A stretch of DNA of 64,000 nucleotides from Brachionus rotundiformis. Taxonomy: Eukaryota; Rotifera; Eurotatoria; Ploima; Brachionidae. A program made the translations under genes and the position numbers. The notes beneath the pieces are model-generated. The model was not told the origin of the DNA, ran no database searches, and saw only the letters and a list, made by a program, of their open reading frames with translations. Positions 10,659 through 21,659 of the stretch are shown here, in pieces. Within the stretch, counting starts at the first letter, position 1; each line of letters starts with the position of its first letter. The stretch is from contig JAESIW010000200.1 in assembly GCA_016802295.1 (NCBI GenBank), positions 1,953,923-2,017,922 of the forward strand, read 5' to 3'.

Positions 10659-11168
10659 ATGAATCAAATTTTTAAATTTTCAATTTTTGTGATTTTTTCA
10701 ATAGTTTTGGTATCATGTTAGTTTGAAAACCTCCCTAAATAATTCATTAATGATGGTTTTTTTTTTAGCCCAAAAGCCAGGCACCTGTCCACCTTCTACT
10801 GGCTTTGGCATATGTGTCGAAGCTTGTTCCCATGACTTCAGTTGTCCTGGAAATTATAAATGCGTACCATTATTTTTTAAATGTCAATTTTTACATCAAT
10901 TTTAAAATTAGTGCTCAAACGGTTGTGGACATACTTGTCAGGCTCCTGTTTCTTCTTTAGACCTTGTTCAAGGAACAAAATCATGCCCAGAATATGAACC
11001 AAATTTGATTGGTCTTTGTGTGATTACTGAGAAAAGCTGCTGGGATGATTCAATGTGTAATTCAAATCAAAAATGTTGTAGAAAAGGATGTGGTAAAGAA
11101 TGCATTGGTATGCATTTATTTTGTTTTTAAATTCAGTTAAAATAATCAGTTTATTTTTAGATGTTTAG
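10659..11168 (+). CDS. Secreted protein with two WAP (four-disulfide core) domains
   Basis: Small secreted WAP protein. Exon 1 encodes a signal peptide (MNQIFKFSIFVIFSIVLVS). Splicing at about 10711/10770, 10863/10911 and 11109/11160 (GT..AG, introns about 50-60 bp) yields QKPGTCPPSTGFGICVEAC, then CPGNYKC|CSNGCGHTC, one complete WAP core with the adjacent Cys pair (KCC) formed across the intron. A second core follows: SCPEYEPNLIGLCVITEKSC, NSNQKCCRKGCGKEC, ending IDV before the stop at 11166-11168. Both show the WAP pattern of eight Cys with a central CC. WAP domains often inhibit serine proteases or are antimicrobial; which applies here is unknown. First of a tandem cluster of four similar genes with introns at the same KC|C position. 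Confidence 0.88.
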
Positions 11169-11517
11169 ATTTTAATTCAAGGATTATCAATTTTTTTCAA
11201 AATCAATACCCTGGATTTAATTTCTTAAGAATAAATAAATAAATTTTTAGTCTTTTATCTTATTTATTAAAAATTAAATTTAGTCTCTGAATGAAAATTT
11301 ACTCCACGACCAAATTTGTTTCAGATGCAGATGATTCAGTATCTTACTTAATCATTTAAATGTTTCTTTTCATCAATGCTGAAATAGAATTCGTTTTAAG
11401 TCTGAGTCAATTTATTCAAATAAAATTAATTATTTTTTATGATTTATGACTAAAATAAAAATTATATTAGCTTTATTTAAAAACAAAGGTAGCATCGATT
11501 TCTTGAAGAAAAGTAAA

Positions 11518-11857
11518 ATGAAGTTAAATTTTTTAATAATTTTATTTTCTCTTTTATTCTTGACCATATGTGATTCAAAAACAAGTAATCTGGCAAAATA
11601 AGCAAGATTAAAAACTTAAAAATTTAAATAGTTAAAAAAGTTAAAAAAAAAAAGGACAGGAGTAATGTTTGTGGTCGCTTAATTAATGCAATACCATGTA
11701 AGCGTGATTCAGAATGCAGTAGAGATTCCAAATGCGTAATATTTTTTTTATCTCTACTTTTTTTTTACTTTTTAATCTTTAGGTAAATGTTCGATGTGGA
11801 AATCTTTGTTTATCGAGCAAAAAAATAATGGGACGAAAAAATTTTGATCACACTTAA
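11518..11857 (+). CDS. Small secreted cysteine-rich protein, degenerate WAP-like
   Basis: Second gene of the cluster. ATG at 11518 starts a signal peptide (MKLNFLIILFSLLFLTICDS). Two short introns join a basic linker to CGRLINAIPCKRDSECSRDS, then KC, and after an intron at the position used in the neighbours the frame reads VNVRCGNLCLSSKK and stops at 11855-11857. The C..C..D.EC..D.KC..RCGN.C layout matches the second half of a WAP core, but the central CC pair is broken (KC|VNVRC) and the first CP block is missing. About 75-80 residues. It may be a diverged paralogue or a decaying copy; the frame is intact if the splicing is right. Confidence 0.55.
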
Positions 11858-11981
11858 CGGATAATAAAAATTTTTTAATTTAAAAATGTTTATATAAATT
11901 TATAAATCTTAATGGCGTTAAAATAAAAAAAATTTTGATATAAATATTAGAATGTTTTAATTTTAAAGATAAAAATTTAAA

Positions 11982-12361
11982 ATGATAAAAATTAATTTTT
12001 TAACATTTATTCTAGCATTATCGGTAATATCTTCAGATTCAATGTATGTTGGTAAGTGTATCTAAATTTATTCAAAGAATCTTGAAAAAATAAAATGCAA
12101 ATATGAATGTAATTTCTAGGGAAGCCTGGCTCTTGTCCTCTTGATCTTACAGCAAGTCTATCTGGATGCACTTTTTTTTGTTTAGTTGATGATCATTGTC
12201 CGGCTAATCTAAAATGTGTAAGAATTTGCTGTAGAAACTTTTTCTTTTATTTAAACAATCTATTTTATTAGTGTGCCAATGATTGTGGAAAACAATGCGC
12301 AATGCCAATTTTATCTCAAAATGAAAATTCAGTACAAAAAAATAGACTTTTTCCATATTAA
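11982..12361 (+). CDS. Secreted single-WAP-domain protein
   Basis: Third gene of the cluster. A TATAAATA at 11939-11946 lies 43 bases before the ATG at 11982. The signal peptide is MIKINFLTFILALSVISSDS. Introns at about 12051-12119 and 12218-12271 (GT..AG) give GKPGSCPLDLTASLSGCTFF, CLVDDHCPANLKC|CANDCG, then KQCAMP and a short tail to the stop at 12359-12361. The domain has the WAP order (KPGxCP, C, C, D..CP...KCC..GC/DC...C) with the central CC pair split by the last intron exactly as in the first gene. About 87 residues. Role unknown; protease inhibition or defence is usual for the family. Confidence 0.82.
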
Positions 12362-13459
12362 ATAAACAGAATTTAATGATTTTAACTAAATTATTTAACA
12401 GGCTATTTTTTAAACAATTAAAAAAAGATTTAATTTATTTTTTAAATTTTATTTTGAACTATTTAAATAAAAATAGACCAATTTCTAGATTTTAAATGAT
12501 AAAAACTCTCAATTAATTTTGCTAAATTTTTTCTATTTTAAAAAATATATTTTTTTTTAAATTAATTTTCATGAAGTAAAGCTATAAGAGCTCATTAATA
12601 TAATTAAAAATGCCAACTAACGAACGACAGCAAGGAAATAAAACTTAAGCTGTAGAAAATCTGAAGTAGCTTGAACATCTTCTAAACTTTAAGTCTTAGA
12701 AGGATCTTTGGGATTGATTTGCCAAATTCAGAACCAAATTTTGCAGTGACTTGGACGATTGCTTAGATCGAAATTAACAATTTTACCTATTGGAGTAGAA
12801 ATCAAAAGTAATGACCCTTTGCTCCACAAGTCAAAAATTGGATGATTTTATTTATATAGAAAAGTATAAATTCATGCCAAAATGCAAACCAAAAAAATGG
12901 TCGAATTTCACCAAGAATACTTTTAGGTTCTTTACTACATCTTGGATATAGTCACTACCAATCAATAAAAAGGCTAGTTTTTTTAAAATGTAGAGAAGAG
13001 CCACTAAACTTCTCGAGCTAAAATTATGAAAAGGCCGTCTTCATCGTCCACCAGACTAGCATCCAGAGGTAACTTATTTGACCATATTAGATATGTATGT
13101 TTTCATGTATAGATATCAAAAATGCTTTTTAGATAATAAGTCGCCGCTTTCTACCTGCTGTAGCTTTTCATTATTTCATATCATTATTTAACAAAAAATA
13201 AATTATTTTTTTTAATTTTTTGAATCTATTTTTTCTTAGATTCATCTAAAATTAAATATTTTTTATATTTTTATTTTTAAATTTTTTTCAATTAAGAAAA
13301 TAAACATAAAAAATTATGATGTTGACAAGCAAAAGTTACCTTTTCAAATTGAGGTGAATTCCATCTAATGAATCTGAATCCTTTTTATTATTTATTTTAT
13401 GAAAAAAATTTATATAAAATACACGAATTAATACCAAAAAATTAATTTAAATTGAAACT
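12362..13459. other. Spacer with an island of less AT-rich, decayed sequence (about 12600-13170)
   Basis: About 570 bases at 12600-13170 have clearly higher G+C than the surroundings and short open stretches on the minus strand interrupted by stops (for example SKGSLLLISTPIGKIVNFDL). It looks like an old insertion or pseudogene, but I cannot name the source. TATATAAAAT at 13411-13420 lies 49 bases before the next gene's ATG and may be its TATA box. Confidence 0.4.
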
Positions 13460-14119
13460 ATGAATCTTAATCATTTAATTTATATTTTGCTTTTTCATTT
13501 ATTCTTCAGACGTAATTCTATTTATAATTAAAAAAGTATCAATTAAAAAGTAATCAAAATTATTAAGGAGCATATATGATCAAGAATGGTACATGTCCAA
13601 GTTATCCTAGCGATTTAATAACAACTTGTGAAGTACAATGCTCAGCTGACATAGATTGTTCCGATGTTAAAAAATGCGTAAAAATTAATTCCATTTAAAA
13701 ATTCTTTTAATTATTTAAAAAAATAGTGCAATGTAGGATGTGCTATTAGGTGCATTGATCCTGTAATTACTTCCAATACAACTGTTCAAAAACCAGGCAT
13801 TTGTCCTCGATTTAAGTTTTGTTTTTTCTGGAACTTTTACAATTGGTATTCACAAAATTGCAAGTCAGACTGGGACTGTAAAGCAAACCAAAAATGTGTA
13901 AGTAAATCAAAATGCTATTTGGATTATTCTTTGCTATATTACTTAAGTGTTCGAATGGTTGTGGTGGAATGATATGTACCAAGCCATATGAAAAATGTCC
14001 TTTTTTTAAAATGGTAAATCTAAATCAAAGAATTTATTAAGCAAAATTAAAATTTTAAAATCATTTTTCAGTGGCTAAATGGCAAATGTGTGTCATTTTT
14101 TGAATACATTTTTGGCTAA
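13460..14119 (+). CDS. Secreted protein with two WAP-like domains
   Basis: Fourth gene of the cluster. Exon 1 (MNLNHLIYILLFHLFFR) is a hydrophobic signal peptide, spliced (about 13512 to 13567) to AYMIKNGTCPSYPSDLITTC, EVQCSADIDCSDVKKC|CNVG, CAIRC, which is one WAP-type core. A linker ending KPGICPRFKFCFFWNFYNW leads into a second core: NCKSDWDCKANQKC|CSNGCG, then GMICTKPYEKCPF, and a last exon WLNGKCVSFFEYIFG before the stop at 14117-14119. Both central CC pairs are interrupted by introns as in the other cluster genes. The second core has extra aromatic residues and two extra Cys after the core, so its fold may differ. Five exons, about 150 residues. Confidence 0.75.
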
Positions 14120-15994
14120 AATGAATGAAAAATCAATAGTTACATTCAACTAATACCTGCTAATTATCACTATTTTTTTAAGCTTTATAAGAAGTCTTAT
14201 AGACATTAATAAAAACCATGATTTTTAAATAAAAGTTAATTTAGTTGGATATTAATAATAAATATAAAAAATACTAAGTTTTGGAAATAAAAATCTCAAA
14301 AGCTGTATTAAAATTACATGATTTTTCTATTATTTAATTAGAAAATTATTTTTTTTATATTCTATTTTTTCTTGCTATATTTGAAAATCAATTCACACTA
14401 AGTGATCTTTTTAAAAAATATGTGGAACTGACCAATTTTTTATCACAAAAATTAATGTTTACATAATTTTTAGCTCTTAAATATTATAAGATCATAAATA
14501 TTAAATTTTAAATATGTATATTAAAAATTAAAATGAATTAATATTAAAATATTAACCTGAAGATAGTTTAACTTTTTCATTGATAAATTTAATTACGTGA
14601 TTCTTAAAATTTTTGAGTGAATTTTTGATCTTGATATTTACATGAATTACAAGAGGTTATTGTAAATTAAATCTCGAATCTAATTTTAAAAGTTATTTAA
14701 AACACAGTTAATTTTCAGACATTAATTCAAGTCTTATCTAAAATAAAATCAGTATTGAAAAAAATAATTAATTCATATTTGATAATTTAGATTTATTTCA
14801 TTAAAATTATTTTTTTTTATATTATTTATTTTTAATCAAAATATATAAATATAAAATTTATAACTTGTCTTGATTATTGTTTATTTAATCTATAGTTTCG
14901 AAGTTTATTTGTTTTTAATTTTTTAACGAAAGTGTTGACTATAAACAAATAAATAAATTTAGATAATAAATTAAAATTATATACAAATTTATCAAATTTT
15001 GATTAATTTTAATTGGCTTTTTTTTGTCACTTTTACCAGCATTTTTTCTTAAATTTTATTTATATAAAAGTAGAAAAAATTATTGTGAAGACTGTTTGAT
15101 ATATTTAAAAGTATTTAAAAAGACGAGATTCTTTTAAATTAACTAACTATTCAATTTATAATTTTAATCAAATTTTTATAAAACCTAAAGTAAAATTTTT
15201 AATTCCTGTACTTTTTTGTGCCATTTGGGACATAAACTTTAATTACATTTTTCTAAATCTCAACTCTCACAAATATGCTTTAAGTTTATTTAATTTTTAC
15301 ATTCATTCATTAAGCAATTACCTTCAATAACGCATAATAAAGATCAACTATAGCATTTTATTTTTTTATATTTTTATGAAATTAATTTAAAAGTCTAAGT
15401 ATTTAAAAGGTTTTTTAAATGATCTAATTCTCATTAACATAAGTTTAGTTTTATATAAAATAATACTCAATTAAAAATACAAGATTCCAAGTTAAATAAT
15501 TCTTGATTAAGAAAAATTTAAATTTTATGATTTATTTGCTTTGATAATTTATTTAATTCTTACGACAAAAAATATTTATAATTTTAACTTGACTTAAAAA
15601 AATAATTAATATAATTTTAGCTAGCATAAAACGTATAAGCATTGGTCACAACTGTAAATCATTGTCTGTTGTTTCTTCGTCATGGATTGTCCATTAGGTA
15701 TTGTGCATAATAAACTTTACCTTCATTTTAATTAAATTTAGCCTTTAATGCGCATTTTAATTTAGCTTATGACTAATTCAGAAATTCAGAAATTTTATTT
15801 TCTACTAAGCTTTTTTTCGAAAAGTTCTTTTCTGATTAACATTCATAAATTTAAATAAAGACAAAATTCAAATCATTACATTAGTTTATCTTATCTAATT
15901 TACCTGTTTGAACAAAGACTGTTTTAGCCATTCAAACAATAATACATATAAAGATTAAATAAATGTGATTGAACAGATAATCGCAAAATAAACA
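14120..15994. other. AT-rich intergenic spacer
   Basis: About 1.9 kb without a credible open frame, RNA gene or repeat that I can recognise. It must contain the promoter of the ARAP-like gene. Confidence 0.5.
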
Positions 15995-18900
15995 ATGAAT
16001 GAGATAAATCGTCCACAAATACCCAAAAAGCTACCACCAGAGGCTCGCAAAAAACTCTCCATAACATTTCCAGACTACGATCCGTGTCGAAGTTCCAACT
16101 CGAGCAATTCAAATATTCTAAGCCTGACTGATAGAGAATCTCAAGCATGCTATGGAGACTACTACAAAGAGCCAATGGAACAACCACAACTACAAAACAC
16201 CGACTCTGAAGATACCAAGAACAATTCCTTTTTTAATGAATCCTTATATCTATCGCTAGAAAAAAGAATATCGCTTTCTGATTGCAGTGAGCATAAAAGT
16301 CAATCAAACAGCTATCTGAGTTTGGATAAGCTTGTATTAGAAGATAGCTTAAATGAGGATAAAAAAACTGAAATAAGTGAAACAAAGTTTGTCACTGATG
16401 ATAATAGTTTGAATGAGAGTCTTTACATTTTGGAAATAAATGATGATCCGACCAAACCACCTATTCCACCCAAACGAACCAAAAAGCTCTTATCATTGAG
16501 CAGACTGTCTTTGGCTTGTTCCCAAGATGAAAACAAGTCAAAAAAAGTTTCCAAGATTATTGATGAATACTTTAACTATCTGTCTCCTAATTACTCAAAC
16601 ATAGACAATCTGGAATCGTTTAGGGACGGAATTTTCAGAAATGAGTCAAATAGAATATGTGCTGATTGTAAACGAGGCAATGTGTACCCTAGTTGGATAT
16701 CTTGTGTTTATTTGATGACACTATGTGACTTTTGTGCCGGTAAGTTTATCTATTCGGTTTATTTTCTGACATTAAAAAAATTTTATTTCAACTTTTGTCC
16801 TTATGATAGTCAATATTAATCTATTGAGTGAAATAATAATTTGGTCGTCCTAGGATTTAAACAAAAATTTTCTTAGATTTAATTTTTTTTCAATTAATAT
16901 TCAAACAGTTTAAAAGACAAAATCGTCAAAATTTTATTCAAATGAATTAATACGTTTTAGAGTTATATTTTATTTTAAATATTAAATCTGAATTTTATTG
17001 GTGATAGCCCAAATAAACTAAGAATTATAAATGACCATACTAAAAAAACAGACAGTTTCTGGTGTAGAAAACCGAAAGAGTTCATCTTAGCTGATTCTAT
17101 CTCTTATAGACTTGAAAAAGTGTTTTTGAGTTGGTAAATAACTCGATTATTATAACAAGTCCTAATCCCAAACACTGTTTGTCAAGACTGCCTTCTAAAT
17201 AATGGTTAACAAATATATAACAAAACGTATGAATTTAATCAAAACAATTAATAATTGTTTATCACAATTCCTTTAATTTTCTTTCATACTTTATTTTTTA
17301 GCCAAATTTTCATACATTTGGTTTTCAAATATTAAGATAAACAATTAACAGATAATTATTGTGACTAAGTTTTGTCTTTAAATTAACATTTATCTTACCG
17401 TCAGTAAATTGACCGTGAGAATTTATTTACCTTATAGTTAGCTAACTTTTTCACACCATGTTAAATGATTGGATCAATTGAAATAAAAATCTCTATTTTT
17501 TAAATACAAATAAATAATATAAGGATTATTTTATTAAAAATTGTAAATAAATTGTTGATTTTTAGAATCATTGGTCATAGATGAGAATTTTATTGCTACC
17601 CTTTTTCAAAAATTTGTCTAATTTAATTTTATAAAGGCTAGATTCAACCATTCTCTTAAATCAAGTACTTTTTTTAAGATTTGTTTTCAGAATTTAAATT
17701 AGTCATTTAATTATAATCATATTTATCATAATTTTCTATTTTTTTTAAACATTTAGTTAAAAATTAGTAAATTAAATCATTTAATTTGCTTTAAATAAAT
17801 TTTATGACTTTGACGAAATATTTTTAATTGTATTTTTTAACTCAAAGAATGCCACCTAAAAATGTCCCATGTAGTAACTCGATTTTATGTGAAAAAAATC
17901 GATGCATTATATGAAAATTTACAGTCAAATGAGGACAAGCTGGAACACATGAGCCCAGAAATATTCATCAAAGTTTTGGATCAAGCTGGCAACGAAAAAA
18001 TAAACTCATTATTGGAATACAATTTCGGAAGCAAAACAAATAACCTAAGATCAAAATTTGAGATCGAATCCTTTATCAAAGATAAATATTTACTAAAAAA
18101 ATTCATAAATTTTGATGAAATAGACCTAAGCTCAAATTATATTGAAGAATTAAATAGAAGTTTGTACCAAATAATCTCAGGCCCGAGCATACCAATGACT
18201 ATTTATTACATATTTCTTGGCGCCAACCGAAACTATTTCCAGAACGAGAAAACCCTTCTGGATGTGTCGATTGAATCGAACCAAATTCTTCAGTTTCTTT
18301 ATCTAAGTATGAACAAGTCTCTAAAATACAATCAACTAAAAAAACAAGACAATTTCGAATTCATTGGTGATGTATTGCAAATTTTCAATATAACATCAGC
18401 AGACAAAACATCAATAAAAAAATTTAACATTTATTTACAATTAAAAAATAATCATTTATTTATTAACCAATTTGATAGTAATGGGTCAAAATCTCATAAA
18501 ATTTATTTAAATTCAATCATAAAAATTTTCACTTTGTGCGAAGTGAACGTAGAGCTCAAATGGTGCACAACTAACCATTGCATACTTAGTCAATTTCTTG
18601 AATTCTCGAACCAAAAAGAACAACAAATGTGGCTCAAAAACATCATTACCAAACTAAATCCCAACATAAATATACAATTCGCTGATATTTTAGACAATTT
18701 ACAAATAAATTCGTTTGGTTATTTGTCTGTATTGGATCGATCGGACGACCAAAACAAACAATCAAAATACTTGACCATTTTACTTCAAAGTTTGACTTCT
18801 CAAATTGACAAATTTTTTCAAAAATTAATCTTATTAATCAACATCGAATCAGAGTCCGATTTTATTATAGTTGATATTAGAAAAATAAACAGGATTAAGT

Positions 18901-20537
18901 TAGACAATGATATTTTGGTTTTGGATATATTGGGCAAAAATTTGAGACTAAAATCAGATGGCTTTGGAGATAATTTGAAATTATGGTATGAAAAATTGGT
19001 CACATTTTCTCACTTAGAATTCAGATCTATCGAAGAGCAGCTTTTAAACAAAGATAACTGTGTTCTCTTGGTCGACAAATGTTGTTCTTACATTGAGCTT
19101 TATCACATAACTGAATCAAATATTTATTCATTTGGCCAAAAAAATTCAAAAAAATACACTTCTCTAATGAATAAATTGGAAAGAGAAAGAGACACCAAAT
19201 TGGACTCAAAAGACTGCAGTCCAATTATTGTAGCCAAGGTTTTAAAATCATTTTTTTCTAAACACATTAAAAACTTTCATTCGGATGCAAATTATTTCGA
19301 CCGGAATCAGGGCTCAGTTTTCTACTCAACCATCAAGCGAATCGCTCTACACATTAACTACGTGTCTCACTACCATTTTCTTAATCAAATGTCCCAAGAT
19401 CATTTGTGCGCATTTTTTAAAAATATAATTTTCTCTAACAAAAAATTCGATATCATGAAATTTTTAATAGAAAACTGTGAAGACTATTTCGGTCTAGAGG
19501 AGGGCTATTTGCAGACTCAGCTGGCCATTTTTGATAAGGTAATCAAACTTAAGACAGTTCAAAAGCGAAACTTGGATACTAATGCCAAATATCTGATAAC
19601 AATATATTTATTTCATAAGAATAGTGAGCAATCTTTTCAAATACAAATAGACTCCAAATTTACATGCAAAGATGCTTTGTGGCGGGCCAGAGACGAATTT
19701 TCGCTATTTGAATCAAAATATTGGTGTTTGTTTGAAGTATTCGACCCAGATCAGTACTTTAATGGCAAAATTGATGGTCGCTCTCACTTAGATGGACCCC
19801 TAGAGCGTATCATTCCTTCCAAAGCTAAATTAGTTGAGTCTATTTCAAGTTGGAGTTCTTTTAACTTTGTGGTTAAATATAATTCAATTCAGATTGAAAT
19901 GGAGCGCTTATATGTTACCAATGAGTCTAATTTGGATGTAATGAGCTTTTTTGACAAAGTTGAGTGCATGGTTCTATGTGAATTGTGCGGAAATTATCGT
20001 ACTTCATTTCAATTGAGACAAAGCACCAATATTTGCAATAGCTCTCATAAAAAGTGGAAAAATGCTTATCTCTCGGTCAGAAATGCCAATTTAAAAATAG
20101 CTGAGTTTAAAAATGATGATGAAAATTTTGACATGGAATCAGCAAAAGTTTTATATGAGGAGAAAATAGAAAATTGCTTGTTTTATTACGGTTTATATGA
20201 GAATGTTAATTTAACTATAAGCAATGTGCCAAATTCGAGTGAAGATGGTTCTGGATCAAAGTTATTTTCTTCAATGGTCAAACTTTTTGGAGCTAATAAT
20301 CAGGAAATTCCGATTGGTGAAGAAGAATGCTTGACAATTTTTGACAAAAAGCAAAAATTAGTCTATGTTATACATTTGGTAAACAAAGAATTGGCCTTGA
20401 CAAGATACTGTAACTTTTTCAAACTGTCCTACTTCCCAGATACTTGGTCAGTATTCAAATCTGATCAAATGCCTGACATGAAGCCAAAAGTGCCTGAGAT
20501 AAAAAAATCACTTGCAAATATTAGATGTAAAAATTAA
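15995..20537 (+). CDS. ARAP-like ArfGAP / RhoGAP / PH / RA protein, probably catalytically inactive
   Basis: Two exons (15995-16739 and 17848-20537), about 1144 residues, split by an 1108-base intron inside the ArfGAP finger. Order: N-terminal region with PPIPPKR (155-161, a CIN85-type PxPxxR SH3 ligand) and three SLY(L/I)-type repeats; ArfGAP (CADC at 222-225, CDFC at 244-247, then ECHLKMSHVV); two PH-like domains (about 440-520 and 540-635, each ending in a helix with Trp: QMWLKNI, LKLWYEKL); RhoGAP (about 645-785: VDKCCSYIELYHITESNIYS, PIIVAKVLKSFF, INYVSHYHFLNQMSQDHL); RA (about 830-930) followed by the ARAP-type DGPLERIIPS; a C-terminal PH-like region. ARAPs regulate Arf and Rho GTPases at phosphoinositide-rich membranes. 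Here the ArfGAP arginine (EHR in the family) is CHL and the RhoGAP arginine (IYR) is IYS. Domain order and the RA-to-PH link identify the family. The SAM domain of vertebrate ARAPs is absent. Confidence 0.82.
16740..17847 (+). other. Long intron of the ARAP-like gene
   Basis: GT at 16740-16741, AG at 17846-17847. It joins codon GCC G|AA TGC and is phase 1. At 1.1 kb it is about 20 times the usual intron in this window. It contains the 29-base segment 17382-17410 that recurs exactly at 20911-20939. No conserved coding exon was found inside; the short open stretch near 17040-17130 has no partner frame. Confidence 0.65.
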
Positions 20538-20847
20538 ATTTTAAAAAAGTTAATTTAAACAGTAAATTTTTAATCGTCAGATGTAAATAAATAAATTTAA
20601 AGATAAATTATTTTTTACTTTTTAAATTTCCCCTAAAAAATTTCTTTATTTAAGTGAAAAAATTCTAAGTAAAAACAAATATATTAAAATAATTAATGAA
20701 AAATTACTAGATATTTAATTTTAAATGATTTATAACTATTCTCTTTAATTATTAATGATTGTTTGATTATTGTTTAGATAATTTTTTATTTCTTGGTGAA
20801 GCATATATTTATTTGACTAATATTTAAAATCATTGTCTTTAAATCTT

Positions 20848-20963
20848 TTACTTTCCAAATACTTTGACAAATCCGATCAAATGCCTGACATGAAACTTAA
20901 AGTATCTGAGATTAACATTTATCTTACCGTCAGTAAATTTCTTGCAAAAATTAAATGTAAATA
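20848..20963 (+). pseudogene. Partial duplicate of the last codons of the ARAP-like gene with a 29-base insertion
   Basis: This segment aligns to 20430-20535, the final 35 codons and stop of the ARAP-like gene, including a perfect GATCAAATGCCTGACATGAA, at roughly 75-80% identity overall. It is interrupted at 20911-20939 by 29 bases identical to 17382-17410 in that gene's intron. The frame is broken by the insertion and by a 4-base deletion. It starts about 310 bases after the functional stop codon. The copy is too short and too damaged to be functional. Confidence 0.8.
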
Positions 20964-21408
20964 AAGTGAAATTAAAATTTAAAATCATATTCATGAGAAT
21001 AACAACAATTGTTAAGTCAAAACACTCAATTGTCTCAAATCAAATTGTCCTCTAAAATTTACTTTTCATGTATTAATGTGTTTATTAATAATAAATAATT
21101 TAATAGCAAATAATTGGTTTGTTTCTCAAACTCTTAAGAGTTGTCTCAGAGAACTTTGGGTGGTTTGTTGTCTTGTTATGGAATTGTCTCGAGATAAATT
21201 TCTGTTTAATATAAGACTTACTAGAGAATGTTTAACAATTATTGAATTTAAGATAATTTCGTGATTTGTACTTGGAAATTATTACACTATTGAGAGATAT
21301 CTTGTATATGGTCAAATTGAGAAACAGTCTAATCAGCGATTAAATATTAAAATCTGGTTAATTATCTACTGAAACTCTTGAAAAATCAACAGTTAGTTGA
21401 GTCAACAT
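20963..21408 (+). pseudogene. Scrambled, decayed copy of the secreted Leu-rich gene at 2662-3678
   Basis: Successive pieces match the gene 18 kb to the left: 20963-21000 with 2461-2498 (upstream region, 36 of 38 bases); 21023-21041 is the exact reverse complement of 2956-2974; 21114-21132 equals 2724-2742; 21154-21172 equals 2772-2790; 21261-21408 follows 2972-3118 at roughly 80% identity. Between them is unrelated or more diverged DNA. The reading frame is destroyed. It is therefore a partial duplicate, including 5' flanking DNA, that was rearranged with at least one inversion. Confidence 0.8.
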
Positions 21409-21659
21409 GTAGCCGATGAAACAATTATTGTATGAAGGTTTTTAACAATTCAAAATTAAAAGTATCACCATTGAAAAGGTAAATTCTCAACTTTATGGTC
21501 TTTAAAAATACTATAGAAAATCCAATCTATTATGAAAAAGGTAATTATTTTAATTCAAAAGGAAGCTTTTTTAAAATTTTATTTTTTTTGAAAATATTTT
21601 TATAACTTTAAAAAAATAATTATTTTGAAATTTTTGCCCAGTCATATATTTTGTTTAAT

